Positions 17,657-30,712 are shown, counted from the stretch's first letter. The stretch: 64,000 nt of DNA from Desulfurivibrio alkaliphilus AHT 2 (GCF_000092205.1 NC_014216.1:1431742-1495741); one strand, 5' to 3'. The notes: generated by a model not told the origin, from the sequence alone. Translations and numbers: made by a program.

Positions 17657-18967
17657 CTAAACAAAGTTGAAACTCTCGGAATGAATCTTCTCCGGCAGCA
17701 GCCCCAGCCTGGCCACCACCTGCTGCATGGCTTTTTGCATCGGCACCGGCCCGCAGATAAAATACTCCAGCTGCATGCGGTTTTCCGGCAGGTAACGGGC
17801 CATCAGTTCAGCGCTGAGCCGCCCCCGCTCGCCGGTCCAATCCGGCGGCGGATCGCCCAAGGTGTGCACCACCTTGAGGTTGAGCCGCTTTTCTAACTCT
17901 TCCAGCTCTTCCCGGAAGGTGATGCTCGCCGGGTTTTTGCTGCCGTAAAACAGCACCACCGGCCGCCGGTCGTGCCGATCCGCCATGGTGCGCAGCATGC
18001 TCATGATCGGGGAGATCCCCACCCCGCCGGCGACAAAGCAAAAACCCGGCGCCTCTCGCTCATCGAGCACAAAGGAACCGTAAGGGCCGTCCAGGTAAGC
18101 CCGGGTGCCGGGCGCCACCCGGCCGATGCCGGCGGTAAAGTCGCCCAGTTCCTTGATGGTCATCTCCACCGCGCCCGATTGCATGGCGCTGGAGGAAAAG
18201 GAAAAGGGGTGCTCCCGGATGGCAAAGGGCAATTTTTCCAGGGTCAGCCAGGCAAACTGGCCGGCCTTGAAGGCCATCCCGGCGTGGCCCTCGGGCCGAA
18301 GGCGCAGGGTCCAGGATTGGCCATGCTCCGGCCGCACCTCTTCGACCACATAGGGCCGGTACCAAGAGACAAAGGATTTACAGAGTCGCACATAGACCAG
18401 GGCCAGGCCCCAGGCGGCCACCATCACCAGCCACACCCCCTGCTTGACGGGGCTTTCGGTGTAGTAGCCCACCCCCACCACATGGGCGACACTCAGCACC
18501 ACCGCGGCCAGGGAAAGATAGCCGTGGAGCAAACGCCAGAGTTCATAGTGCAACCCCAGCCCCTGGCGAAAAAGTGAGCTGAGGATGACCACCACGAAGG
18601 CCAGCAGGCCGATCACCCCCACCACCATCCACCACGGCGCGGTGGCCGGCTGCAGCAGGTGCAGCAGTTCGGGGCTGGCCGCCAGCAGCACCACGGCATG
18701 GAGCAGGATGAAGGCAAAGGCGACCAGGGAGATATTGCGGTGAAAATGGTAGACCACGTCAATCCCGTAGGGGGCGGTCAGGATCTTGAAGCGGCCGGTG
18801 ATAAAAAACTGCAAGCCCATCATCGACAGCCCGGCAAAACCGATGGCCACCGAAAATTCCCGCCAGAACCCCCGCCCCGGCGGCGGGTCCACCAGCATGG
18901 CCAGCAGAGGGGCCACGGCCACGATGAAATAGAGTCCGATCCAGAAAGTGCTTCTCAGATAACGCAT
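17657..18967 (-). CDS. Ferric-reductase-like transmembrane flavoprotein oxidoreductase
   Basis: A 436-residue protein. The first 200 residues hold about six hydrophobic helices with histidines in helices (LHAVVLL, LHGYLSL, SVAHVVG) that could bind two b hemes, as in ferric reductase and NADPH-oxidase-type domains. The C-terminal half is a ferredoxin-NADP reductase module: FAD site REHPFSFSS, the loop GVAPGTRAYLDGPYGSF-like segment, NAD(P) site AGGVGISPIMSMLR, VVLFYGS and FICGPVPM. It would move electrons from cytoplasmic NAD(P)H across the membrane. The adjacent two-heme cytochrome is a likely acceptor. The terminal acceptor cannot be read from the sequence. Confidence 0.85.
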   Translation of the reverse strand: MRYLRSTFWIGLYFIVAVAPLLAMLVDPPPGRGFWREFSVAIGFAGLSMMGLQFFITGRFKILTAPYGIDVVYHFHRNISLVAFAFILLHAVVLLAASPELLHLLQPATAPWWMVVGVIGLLAFVVVILSSLFRQGLGLHYELWRLLHGYLSLAAVVLSVAHVVGVGYYTESPVKQGVWLVMVAAWGLALVYVRLCKSFVSWYRPYVVEEVRPEHGQSWTLRLRPEGHAGMAFKAGQFAWLTLEKLPFAIREHPFSFSSSAMQSGAVEMTIKELGDFTAGIGRVAPGTRAYLDGPYGSFVLDEREAPGFCFVAGGVGISPIMSMLRTMADRHDRRPVVLFYGSKNPASITFREELEELEKRLNLKVVHTLGDPPPDWTGERGRLSAELMARYLPENRMQLEYFICGPVPMQKAMQQVVARLGLLPEKIHSESFNFV

Positions 18968-19150
18968 ATTTCCGCCACCTTGATTGCTGCCCGTTTTAAT
19001 CCAATACCGATGCGTTGAATCCAGTATGCGCTATTTTTCCGGCGACGTCCAGCCTGCCCGCAACACTCTGCCGGTGATGTTTGACAACCATCCTGCCCTT
19101 GTGCTGTAATGGGTTGATCCCAAAAAACTGTCATAAGGGGAGATGGGGCC

Positions 19151-20164
19151 ATGCGGGAAGCGATGTTTTACCAACTGGAAAAGGAAGGCATCCTGAACTG
19201 CCACTTGTGCAACCATAACTGCCGGATCAAGGATGGGCGGCGGGGGTTGTGCGGGGTGCGGGAAAACCGGGGCGGCAAGCTCTACAGCCTGGTTTACGGG
19301 CGGCTGGTGGCGGAGAATTTCGACCCCATTGAAAAAAAGCCGCTCTTTCATTTTTTGCCGGGCAGCCGCTCCTACTCCATCTCCACCGTGGGCTGCAATT
19401 TTCGCTGCCGGCATTGTCAGAATTACGAGATCTCGCAGTACCCCCACCGGCACCATGGGGAGATCGCCGGACAAGAGCGAACAGCGGCCGAGGTGGTGGA
19501 GGCGGCGGCGGCCAGCGGCTGCCAAAGCGTCAGCTACACCTACGTGGAGCCCACCATCTTTTATGAATTTGCCTACGATTGCGCCGTGTTGGCCAATCAA
19601 CGGGGAATAAAAAACGTCTTTGTCAGCAACGGTTACATGGGGCAAGAGGTTGGCCGCCACCTGGCCGGGGTGCTGGATGGGATCAACATCGACCTCAAGT
19701 CCTTCGACGACCGGTTTTACCGCCAGGTCTGCCAGGCCCGGCTGCAGCCGGTGCTGGACAACATCCGCCGGCTGCATGAACTGGGGGTGTGGGTGGAGGT
19801 GACCACCCTGCTTATTCCAGGCCTCAACGACAGTGATGAAGAACTGCGGGATATCGCCAACTTTATCAAGGAAACCGACCCCGGCATCCCCTGGCACGTC
19901 ACCGCCTTCTACCCCACCCACGAGATGCTGGACCGGCCGCCCACACCGGCGGCCACCCTGCGCCGGGCCCGGGAAATCGGCCTGAAAAACGGCCTGCGCT
20001 TTGTCTATGAAGGCAACATCCCCGGTAGCGGCGGCGAAAACACCTATTGCCCGGCCTGCCAAAAACTGCTCATCGAACGGCACGGCTTCAGCATCCGCGC
20101 CAATCACCTGGCCGCCGGCACCTGCCCCGCCTGCGGGGAAAAGATCTCCGGCGTATGGTCATGA
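19151..20164 (+). CDS. amrS: AmmeMemoRadiSam system radical SAM enzyme
   Basis: A 337-residue radical SAM protein, usual length for AmrS (PflA-like). An N-terminal cysteine set (CHLCNHNCRIKDGRRGLCGVR) precedes the radical SAM cluster motif CNFRCRHC near residue 80. The SAM-binding TIM barrel follows (SYTYVEPTIF, NGYMGQE, DGINIDLKSFD, LLIPGLND). A C-terminal pair CPAC...CPAC forms a zinc-ribbon-like tail. The start has AAGGGGAG upstream. The family is named for co-occurrence with AMMECR1 and Memo proteins; here the AMMECR1 partner is 37 kb away at 56750-57352. The substrate is unknown, though roles in RNA modification have been proposed for the family. Confidence 0.92.
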   Translation: MREAMFYQLEKEGILNCHLCNHNCRIKDGRRGLCGVRENRGGKLYSLVYGRLVAENFDPIEKKPLFHFLPGSRSYSISTVGCNFRCRHCQNYEISQYPHRHHGEIAGQERTAAEVVEAAAASGCQSVSYTYVEPTIFYEFAYDCAVLANQRGIKNVFVSNGYMGQEVGRHLAGVLDGINIDLKSFDDRFYRQVCQARLQPVLDNIRRLHELGVWVEVTTLLIPGLNDSDEELRDIANFIKETDPGIPWHVTAFYPTHEMLDRPPTPAATLRRAREIGLKNGLRFVYEGNIPGSGGENTYCPACQKLLIERHGFSIRANHLAAGTCPACGEKISGVWS

Positions 20165-20193
20165 CCTTCCACCAGGGTGCCACTAAACGATTA

Positions 20194-23100
20194 CTACCTG
20201 TTAACTTGGCTGCTTGTTGGCTCCGGTGAACGGCTACGCGACAACAGTTTGTTGAGCAGCCGGACCAGTTCCTGCAGGTCGAAAGGTTTGGCCAGGGCGG
20301 CCTGGAAGCCGTAATCGGTGTAATTGGCCATAACCGGGTCGTGGGAGTAGCCGCTGGCCACCACTGCCTTGGCCTCCGGATCCAGGGCCAGAATCTCCTT
20401 AACTGCTTCCTGGCCGCCCATGCCGCCGGGGACGGTCAGGTCCATGATCACCAGATCAAACGGCACCCCCTGCTCTTTGGCCGCGCGGTACTTGGCCACC
20501 GACTCGGCTCCGTCCACCGCCAGCTCCACCTCGTGCCCCATTTTGCTCAACACGGCATGGCCGACCTGGCGGATCATCTCTTCGTCATCCATCAACAATA
20601 CCCGTGCTTGCCTGGTGCCGACCCGAAAAACCTCGCTTTTACCGGCAACCACAGCATCATGCACCGCCACCGGCAAAAACACTTCAAAAGTCGTTCCCTG
20701 ACCGGAAAGGGAAGAGACCGTGATCCGGCCCTCGTGCTTGCTGATAATGGAATGGCAGATGGCCAGCCCCAAGCCGTTGCCCAGTTGCTTGGTGGTAAAA
20801 TAGGGGTCAAAAATCCGGTCGATCACCTTGGCGGGTATCCCCACCCCACGGTCCTTGACCATCATCTTCACGTAATCACCCTTGGCGGGCAGGGCCAGCG
20901 CCGCCGCCCGGGCGGCGGGCAGATTCTCACAGACCACCTCGATGACGCCACCATCGGGCATGGCCTGGCTGGCGTTTAAAATCAGGTTCTGAATCACCTG
21001 GCTGATCTGGCCTTTGTCGATATCCACCAACCAGAGATCGGCGGGAATGGTATAACGGCAGGCCGTTTTACTGCCGCGCAGCACAAAATCGGCGGAATCG
21101 CGGATCACCTCCGGCAGCGAAGCCGCCTCGCGGATCGGCTGGCCGCCCTTGGCAAAGGTTAGCAATTGCTGGGTCAGCTGCCTGGCCCGCAGGGAGGCTT
21201 TGGCCGCCTGATCCAGCAGTTCGCGGGGTTGGGAGGGCATTTCGGCATCGTGCAGTGCAAGCTGGATATTGCCCAGAATAGCGGTAAGAATGTTATTGAA
21301 ATCATGGGCCAGCCCTCCGGCCAGCACACCGATTGATTCCAGTTTTTTAATCTTCATCAACTCCTGCTCGGTGCGGAGTTGCTGAGTGATATCCCGGAAC
21401 ACCAGCACCACCCCGATCACCTCGCCGGCCTGATTTTTGATCGGGGCGGCACTGTCGGCAACCTTGAGTTCCCGCCCATCCCTGGTGCGCAGAACCGCCC
21501 GCTGCTCCAGGGTGGTGATCCGCCCCTGGGCCAGCACCTCAGCCACCGGATCAACAACGGGTTCACCGGAAGTTTCATCCACCAGGCTAAACACTTCCGC
21601 CAGCAAACGCCCCACGGCCTCTTCCGCCTGCCAGCCGGTAAGCGATTCCGCCACCTGATTGACCATGGTCACCCGGCTTTGGGTATCGGTGGTGATCACG
21701 CCATCACCGATACATTTCAGGGTCACCGCCAACCGCTCACGCTCTTCAGCCAGCGCGAGCTCTGCCTGTTTGCGCTGGCTGATGTCGGTGGCCACTTCCA
21801 GTCGCACAATCCGTCCATCCAGCCATTTAATGGCCTGGTCCCTAAGGTAAAACCACTGGCCGGTATCAGCGTGTTGCCGCTCCCAGGTATAAACTCCCGC
21901 CGGCCGGCCGGCTTCATCCAGCAACAAGGGGTTGGTGCAAAACGAACAGGGGCCGGCCTGATCCTGGTGCAGGCTCTGCCAGCAAAGTTTGCCGGTTACC
22001 TCGCCAAATAGCTGCCGCCCCGTTTCATTGATAAAGAGAATCTCGTAGGTTTTCATATCGGCGACATAAACCACCGCATCCAGACTGTTCATCAGCAGGC
22101 GAAAACGGGCTTCATTTTCCCGCATTATCTGCTGGCTGGCCTTCAGTTCGGCAGCCATATCGTGAAAGGCCCGGGCCAGGGTGGCGATTTCATCGGGCCA
22201 GTGGTCCGAGCGCAGGCGGGCATCGAGACGGCCGTCGGCGAACTGGCGGCTAAGATCAACCAGGCTGGTGATCGGCCTGACCAGTTTTTTTCTGCTCAAC
22301 AGCCAGGCGACCGCCAGGGAGACCACGGTGGCCAGGCCCAGCAGCAACAAGTTGCGCAGCAGCACCCGGTTGGCCGGCTGCAAAATAATTGCTTCCGGCA
22401 CCCCGGCCCATACGTAGGCATAGGGCGGCTCCAGATCGGTTAATTGTACCGGCTTAAAGGCAAAAATCCGGCGCAGGCCGTCGGAGCCCTTACCCACAAA
22501 AATCCCCGGCCCAGCGGCCTCGCGGGCGATCTCCCAGGATCTGACGGCGATGGGCTGCCCCAGGGGGTTGGTGTCTTCTCTGGGCGGATGATAAAAGAGA
22601 CGAATCCCTTGGTGATCGGTAATGGCGACAAAAGAGCCGGGGGGCAGCTCGACGACATCATGGACACGGGCAAAACGGGCCAGAGAGACCGAGGCGGTGA
22701 GAATCGCCGCCAGCTTATCATCGGGGCCGAAGACCGGATGGGCAAAGGCAAAGGCCGGGTCGGTATAGCCAACCCGGGCAATGATAAACTCCCCCACGGC
22801 AAAATCCTGCCGCTTTCGGGCTTCTTGAAAGTGCTTGCGGTCGGCCAGGTTGGCCGGGGAAAAAGCCCCCCCGGAGACCAGCACTTCACCATCCAGGGCC
22901 GTGAGGGTGATATTTCGAAAATCCGGTTGTTATCCAGCACGGCGGCAAGGATCTCCCGGCTTTCCGCCAGGTTGCCCTTGCGAATTTCCGGCAGCAGCGA
23001 CAAGGTGGAAAGGATTTGCCAAGCGGCACGGGTAAGATCTCTTTGCCCTTCGGCCATGTTGCCGGCCAGCAGCAGCACCTCCTGCCGGGCGTTTTCAATT

Positions 23101-23216
23101 GAAAGGCGCCGCTGTTCCAACCCGGTGTACAGCAGGATCAGCAGCGCCGGCAGCACGGCCACCAGCACCAGAAAAGCAAGATTTTTGCCGATGGAACCGG
23201 TCTTACTGAAAAGCAT
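20194..23216 (-). pseudogene. Hybrid sensor histidine kinase with one-base frameshift in the sensor domain
   Basis: The gene reads as one 1007-residue protein if a single base is restored near 22911-22917. The first frame (from ATG 23216, GAGG upstream) encodes a membrane helix and about 100 residues of a periplasmic sensor up to NNRIFE. The sequence continues one frame over as ITLTALDGEVLVSGGAF. Downstream are a cache-like sensor, a second membrane helix, HAMP, two PAS domains (ENEARFRLLMNSLDAVVYV; LAVTLKCIGDGVITTD), the phospho-His box GLAHDFNNILTAILGN, an ATPase domain (GNGLGLAICHSII) and a receiver (VLLMDDEE, VIMDLTVPGGMGG). The downstream frame is clean, so the shift is recent, a sequencing error, or a phase-variation state. 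It follows the NorD-like gene by 32 bp. Confidence 0.85.
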
Positions 23217-23248
23217 CCGTTTTCCTCGCAGGTTTCCCCCACCGCAGG

Positions 23249-25687
23249 TTAAGTGGTCAGCGTCCGGTAGATACCGGGCAGGCGCAGGGGCAGCTTTTTA
23301 ACATCATCGATGAAGCAGTAACTCACCGCCCCGTAGAGGTGGGAGATATAATCCTGGGCCTGGCGATCGATGGTGATACAAAAAGGATGCACCCCGGCCG
23401 CCCGGGCCTCGATCAAGGCATGGCGGGTGTCCTCGATGGCGTAATCGCCCTTGTAATCATCATAATCCTCGGGCTTGCCATCGGACAGGGTGATCAGCAG
23501 CCGCACCCGGGCCTCGGTGGCGGCCAGCAGTTTGGTTACATGGCGAATGGGCGGCCCCATTCTGGTGTACTCCCGGGGATTGATGGCGGCTATCCGGCCC
23601 CGTACCTGCTCGTTGTATTGCTCGTCCAGATCCTTGACGTGATAAAATTCGGAGCGCTGGCGCCGCATGCCGGAAAAACCGTAAATGGCATAGCGATCGC
23701 CCAACACCTCCAGGGCCTCGCACATCAGGGTCAGGGACTCCTTGAGGGCCAGGCTGACCCAGCCCTCGGTGGACGACGACATGTCCACCAGGAAAACAGC
23801 GGCGATATTGCGTTCATCCCGGCTCAGGCGGATAAAAAGTTTTTCCCCGGGCGAAACCCCGGCTTTGGCATCGGCCAGGGCATCCACCACGGCGTCAAAA
23901 TCGATCTCGTCTCCGTCCCGCTGGCGCTTGAGATAGCGCTGCTGCAGGCGCATCATTTCAAACTGCCTTTTGAGTTGCAGCAAAAGTCCGCGATGGCGCT
24001 GCAAGGTAGTGTCGACAAAGGTGCTCTGCACCGGGGCCAGCTCTTTGAGCAGCAGCTTGCACCAGTTTTTACGAAAACCCTGGCGGCGGTAATCCCATTC
24101 ATCGTAGACCAGCGCCCCCACCAGGGCCTCCTGTCCATCCTGGCCGGCCGCCGGCCCGGGCCCCCGTATCGGCGCACCACCGGCCAGGCCCACGGCGGCA
24201 CTGAGGTATCGCTGGGGTATTTGCCCCAGGTCGTCCCGGATCTGCCGCGCCAGGGCCTGAATCTCCTCCGGGAGCTTAAATTCCCGGCCGCCGATCACCA
24301 GATATTCCGGAGGACCGGCCTCCATTGGCGATTCCCGCCCCACTTCATCCTCTTCGGCCCCGGCGATCAGCATGGCCAATCCCTGGCTGTCCGGCGCGGA
24401 CAGGGACTGGTCAAACCACTTGCTTGTCTCCTCGGACGTCTCTGGGGAACCGGCGGCAACTTCCGGCGGCAAAAAAGCGCCCAGGGCCTCGACAAATCGC
24501 TGCCGGCGCTCTTCACGGCGCCGCAAACGAACCGCCTGGAAGGCGGCGGGACGCAAAACGCCCAGCAACGGGACAACCCCTGCCCCATCAGCCACAGCAT
24601 CCCCGCCATGATCACCGGGCAACGGCTCCAGCAAGCGGTAAAGCTCGGCGGTCAGCTCCATGCTCAACCCCACCCCGCCATTCTGTCGGCCCGCCCCGCT
24701 GTCCTTGGCCGGTGGCCCGGCAACGTCGGTTTGCCCCGCCTGCCCGACCCTGGCCAGCAGCCCCAACCCCCGGTGGTAAAGCTCCTTTTCCCCGGGGCGC
24801 AGCCCTGGCCCGGCATCACCGGTCAGCACCCATCGACTCCAGGACTCCAGCAAGCGTGCCCGGCCGCGTAAGGCCACAGGCGGCGGGCGGCGATTTTGCA
24901 GTCGTCGGCAGACCGGCTGGCTGTCGCGCATCAGGCCCGGCAATTCGGCCTGCAGGCAGCTAAGCACCCGGTGGGTTTCCAGCAGCATGAAAAGATCGGC
25001 CGCCAGGCCGGGGGCTGGAAAAAGCGCATAAAAATCACCAGGAAAAGGCTCCTGGTCGGCGCTTTGACGGCCATAACGACGGGCCAGTTCGGCCGCCAAC
25101 TCGGGGCGCAAAGCGAGCGCGCCCTCCAGGGTGCCAAACCTGAGCAGCCCCCACTGGAAGGAGGCCAGCAACTTATAGGCGGTGAAGTTGGCGCCGCTTT
25201 GTTTAAACAGGCTAATCTCCGGCGGCAGGAAGATGGTTTCGCCATCGGTCCAGCTTTCCGGCCCCGGTGCCAGAGCCAGTTCGTAACCGGCCAGCCCCCG
25301 CAGGTATGGCAGCAACCGTGGGGTGGCGGCGGCCAGGCTCAAACCGTGCTCCCCCCGCAGGCGGCACAGGAAGTTATTTTCCACCTCGGCCAGGTAGCGG
25401 GTGGCCGCCTGCAGCCCTTCCTGCTCGTAGACATCCAGGGTCGCCTTAACCCACTCGGCCAACTGTTCAAGAGTCAGGCAACCAAGCCCCTGGTCCACCT
25501 GATCCAGGAAATTGTAGCCCAAGGCATAACTGACCGGCCAGATGGCCGCCGCCAGGCGCAACACCTCCTCCCGCACCTCCTGGGGATAACCGGCCAGGCG
25601 CTCAAGATACTCATCCTTGCCCCAGTAGGCCAGCTCGTCCAACAAGGCCTGACCGGCGCCGGTGGTGGCGGTAAGCTCGCTGCTCAC
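23249..25687 (-). CDS. VWA-domain protein of the NorD/CbbO type
   Basis: A long protein of about 812 residues ending in a von Willebrand A domain. The MIDAS metal site reads VDMSSSTEGW, followed by GDRYAIYGFSGMRR and ITLSDGKPEDYDDYKGDYAIEDTRHAL, the typical NorD/CbbO block. The N-terminal 450 residues are helical and family-specific. The partner AAA+ ATPase lies directly upstream. Such pairs remodel target enzymes, for example inserting metals or releasing inhibitors (Rubisco, nitric oxide reductase). No Rubisco or NO reductase gene is here, so the client is unknown. The start is uncertain: GTG codons at 25693 or 25687 follow GGGAAG just after the upstream stop, while the ATG at 25762 lies inside the previous gene. 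Confidence 0.85.
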   Translation of the reverse strand: MSSELTATTGAGQALLDELAYWGKDEYLERLAGYPQEVREEVLRLAAAIWPVSYALGYNFLDQVDQGLGCLTLEQLAEWVKATLDVYEQEGLQAATRYLAEVENNFLCRLRGEHGLSLAAATPRLLPYLRGLAGYELALAPGPESWTDGETIFLPPEISLFKQSGANFTAYKLLASFQWGLLRFGTLEGALALRPELAAELARRYGRQSADQEPFPGDFYALFPAPGLAADLFMLLETHRVLSCLQAELPGLMRDSQPVCRRLQNRRPPPVALRGRARLLESWSRWVLTGDAGPGLRPGEKELYHRGLGLLARVGQAGQTDVAGPPAKDSGAGRQNGGVGLSMELTAELYRLLEPLPGDHGGDAVADGAGVVPLLGVLRPAAFQAVRLRRREERRQRFVEALGAFLPPEVAAGSPETSEETSKWFDQSLSAPDSQGLAMLIAGAEEDEVGRESPMEAGPPEYLVIGGREFKLPEEIQALARQIRDDLGQIPQRYLSAAVGLAGGAPIRGPGPAAGQDGQEALVGALVYDEWDYRRQGFRKNWCKLLLKELAPVQSTFVDTTLQRHRGLLLQLKRQFEMMRLQQRYLKRQRDGDEIDFDAVVDALADAKAGVSPGEKLFIRLSRDERNIAAVFLVDMSSSTEGWVSLALKESLTLMCEALEVLGDRYAIYGFSGMRRQRSEFYHVKDLDEQYNEQVRGRIAAINPREYTRMGPPIRHVTKLLAATEARVRLLITLSDGKPEDYDDYKGDYAIEDTRHALIEARAAGVHPFCITIDRQAQDYISHLYGAVSYCFIDDVKKLPLRLPGIYRTLTT

Positions 25688-25706
25688 ATGCACTTCCCGG
25701 TAAAAA

Positions 25707-26519
25707 TTAAAAAACGGAACTGACGATTTCTTCCAGGGCCGCCAGCATCTCCGGCTCATCACTGAGTGGGGCGCAAACGGCCACCCGGCAGGCGGTGCGC
25801 CGGTCGATTCCCCCTTTGATCAGCTTGCCGGCGTGGATCAGCAGCCGGGTGCTGGCCCCTTCCTGGAGGCCGGAATCTTTAAGCCCCCTGGTCATGGCGG
25901 CCACCTTGACCAGATTGCGGGCGGTAGCTGCCTCCAGGCCGGCCTCCCGGGCCACGATCTCGCTTTCAAATTCGGCTTCCGGGTAATCAAACTCCAGGGC
26001 CACAAAGCGCTGGCGAGTGGACTGCTTGAGGTCCTTAAGGACGCTCTGATAGCCCGGGTTGTAGGAAACCGCCAGCATGAACTCCGGCGGCGCGGTGAGC
26101 AATTCACCGCGCTTTTCCACCGGCAATTCCCGGCGGTCGTCGGCCAAGGGATGGATCACCACCGTGGTGTCCTTGCGGGCCTCGACGATTTCATCGAGAT
26201 AACAGATGGCCCCATTGCGCACCGCCAGGGCCAGGGGACCGTCCATCCAGACCGCCTCCCCGCCCCGGATCAGGTAACGGCCCACCAGGTCGCCGGTGGT
26301 GAGGTCATCGTGGCAGGAAACGGTGATCAGGGGACGCTGCAACTCCCAGGCCAGGTACTCCATAAAACGGGTCTTGCCGCAACCGGTGGGGCCTTTGAGC
26401 AACAGCGGCAAGCCATGGGCATAGGCCATCCGGGCAATTGCCAACTCATCGCCTCGGGGCAAGTAGTAGGGCTCGGAGGTAATCCGGTGTTCCTCAATTT
26501 TTTGCTGGCCGACTGACAT
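25707..26519 (-). CDS. MoxR-type AAA+ ATPase of the NorQ/CbbQ family
   Basis: A 270-residue AAA+ ATPase starting [10 protein letters not shown]; the ATG at 26519 has GGGG seven bases upstream. Walker A is [16 protein letters not shown], Walker [12 protein letters not shown], and sensor 1 lies in [26 protein letters not shown], a hallmark of NorQ/CbbQ. It forms a hexameric motor working with the VWA protein encoded 20 bp downstream. It follows gnd by 18 bp on the same strand, so gnd, this gene, the NorD-like gene and the sensor kinase may be one transcript. Confidence 0.92.
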   Translation of the reverse strand: MSVGQQKIEEHRITSEPYYLPRGDELAIARMAYAHGLPLLLKGPTGCGKTRFMEYLAWELQRPLITVSCHDDLTTGDLVGRYLIRGGEAVWMDGPLALAVRNGAICYLDEIVEARKDTTVVIHPLADDRRELPVEKRGELLTAPPEFMLAVSYNPGYQSVLKDLKQSTRQRFVALEFDYPEAEFESEIVAREAGLEAATARNLVKVAAMTRGLKDSGLQEGASTRLLIHAGKLIKGGIDRRTACRVAVCAPLSDEPEMLAALEEIVSSVF

Positions 26520-26537
26520 ATAATTTCCCCGCAAAAT

Positions 26538-27995
26538 TCAAGCGTTATAGGTTGAAGAAGCGACCTTGCCGCCCCGGCCGGTCCAGTCGGTGTGGAAAAA
26601 TTCTCCCCTGGGCCGGTCCACCCGCTCGTAGGTATGGGCGCCAAAGTAGTCCCGCTGGGCCTGGAGCAGATTGGCCGACAGCACGGCACTGCGATAGCCG
26701 TCGTAAAAGCTCAGGGCCGAGGAGAGCGCCGGTACCGGCAGCCCCAGTTCGGCAGCCCGGGCCACCACCCGACGCCAGCCGGCCTGGGCCTGGGCGAGGG
26801 CATCGGCAAAAAAGTCCGCCAGCAGAAGATTGTCAAGATCGGGATCGGCATCGAAGGCCTGGGCAATGTTGTCCAGGAAAACGCTGCGGATAATGCAGCC
26901 GCCGCGCCACATCCGGGCAATGCCGCCGTAGTTGAGGTGCCAGCCATGTTCCCGGGCCGCCGCCCGCATCAGCAGGTAGCCCTGGGCATAGGAAACGATT
27001 TTCGCGGCATACAGGGCGTCTTGCAGGGCCTGCACGTATTGCTGGATCTCACCGGCAAAAACCGCCTCCGGCCCGCGCAGCACCGCCGCCGCCCGCTCCC
27101 GCTCCTCCTTCATGGCCGAGAGAAAACGGGCAAACACCGCTTCGGTAATCAAACTAAGCGGCACGCCCATTTCCAGGGCGTTGATCCCGGTCCATTTGCC
27201 GGTGCCTTTCTGCCCGGCGGCATCGAGAATCCTGTCTACCAGGGGAGCACCGTCACTGTCCTGGTAGCCCAGTATTTCACTGGAGATTTCCATCAGGTAC
27301 GACTCCAGCACGCCCCGGTTCCAGGCACTGAACACGTCGGCGATTTCGCCTGCCGGCAAACCCAGCCCCCGGCGCAAGAAATCGTAGGCCTCGCAGATCA
27401 ACTGCATATCGCCGTACTCAATGCCGTTGTGGGCCATTTTCACAAAATGACCGGCTCCCTCCTCCCCCACCCAGTCACAACAGGGCTCACCTCCCACCCG
27501 GGCGGCAATATTCTGAAAAATATCCTTGACCAGCGGCCAGGCGGCGGGGTTGCCCCCCGGCATGATGGAAGGCCCCCGGCGGGCCCCTTCCTCACCGCCG
27601 GAAATGCCGGTGCCGACAAACAAGATTCCCTTTGCCGCCAGGTCGCGAGTGCGCCGGTTGCTGTCGGTATAAAGCGAGTTGCCGCCGTCGATGATGACAT
27701 CGCCCGGCTCCAGATGGGGCAGCAGTTGCTCGATGAAGGAATCCACCACCGCCCCGGCCTTGACCATCAGCATCACCTTGCGGGGTCTTTGCAGCACCAC
27801 GCTCAGCTCTTCCAGGGAGTGGGTCCCAATGATGCCGGTGCCGGCAGCCGGACCGGCCAGAAATTCATCCACCCGGGCGGTGGTGCGATTGTAAACCGCC
27901 ACTTTGTAGCCATGGTCATGCATATTGAGCACCAGATTCTGGCCCATGACGGCCAGGCCGATCAGGCCGATATCCGCTTGCACTTCTTGGGTCAT
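26538..27995 (-). CDS. gnd: 6-phosphogluconate dehydrogenase, decarboxylating
   Basis: A 485-residue enzyme that oxidises 6-phosphogluconate to ribulose 5-phosphate and CO2 with NADP, in the pentose phosphate pathway. The Rossmann start reads IGLIGLAVMGQNLVLNM and is followed by VYNRTTARVDEF. Catalytic segments include GISGGEEGARRGPSIMPGG and FVKMAHNGIEYGDMQLI with the active lysine, then RAAAREHGWHLNYGGIARMWRGGCIIR. The C terminus ends with a substrate-binding tail (QRDYFGAHTYERVD). The ATG at 27995 has GAGG five bases upstream and replaces an earlier weak start at 28055. Length fits the long dimeric class. Confidence 0.96.
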   Translation of the reverse strand: MTQEVQADIGLIGLAVMGQNLVLNMHDHGYKVAVYNRTTARVDEFLAGPAAGTGIIGTHSLEELSVVLQRPRKVMLMVKAGAVVDSFIEQLLPHLEPGDVIIDGGNSLYTDSNRRTRDLAAKGILFVGTGISGGEEGARRGPSIMPGGNPAAWPLVKDIFQNIAARVGGEPCCDWVGEEGAGHFVKMAHNGIEYGDMQLICEAYDFLRRGLGLPAGEIADVFSAWNRGVLESYLMEISSEILGYQDSDGAPLVDRILDAAGQKGTGKWTGINALEMGVPLSLITEAVFARFLSAMKEERERAAAVLRGPEAVFAGEIQQYVQALQDALYAAKIVSYAQGYLLMRAAAREHGWHLNYGGIARMWRGGCIIRSVFLDNIAQAFDADPDLDNLLLADFFADALAQAQAGWRRVVARAAELGLPVPALSSALSFYDGYRSAVLSANLLQAQRDYFGAHTYERVDRPRGEFFHTDWTGRGGKVASSTYNA

Positions 27996-28095
27996 TGTCG
28001 CCTCACTTGGTTGATTTGGCCCGCCGACAGAGCAGGGAGCAGTCTCGCCCTTCAATTAATTACGGCCGACATTAATACGGAGTCGCTCTTTATAG

Positions 28096-30567
<2,472 letters not shown>

Positions 30568-30589
30568 AAGACAACGCACCAAACACGCA

Positions 30590-30632
30590 AAAAGGGGTTT
30601 ACGGAAGCTTCCGTAAACCCCTTTTGTTTTTT
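30590..30632 (+). terminator. Rho-independent terminator after icd
   Basis: A perfect 18-bp inverted repeat (arms AAAAGGGGTTTACGGAAG and its complement, no spare loop) is followed by a T run at 30627-30632. It stands 22 bp after the icd stop codon. Confidence 0.85.
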
Positions 30633-30635
30633 AAC

Positions 30636-30712
<77 letters not shown>

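Noticed and set aside
20194-23216. Programmed frameshifting in the histidine kinase
   Set aside because: No long slippery run or downstream structure is obvious at the shift; a plain indel or sequencing error is simpler.
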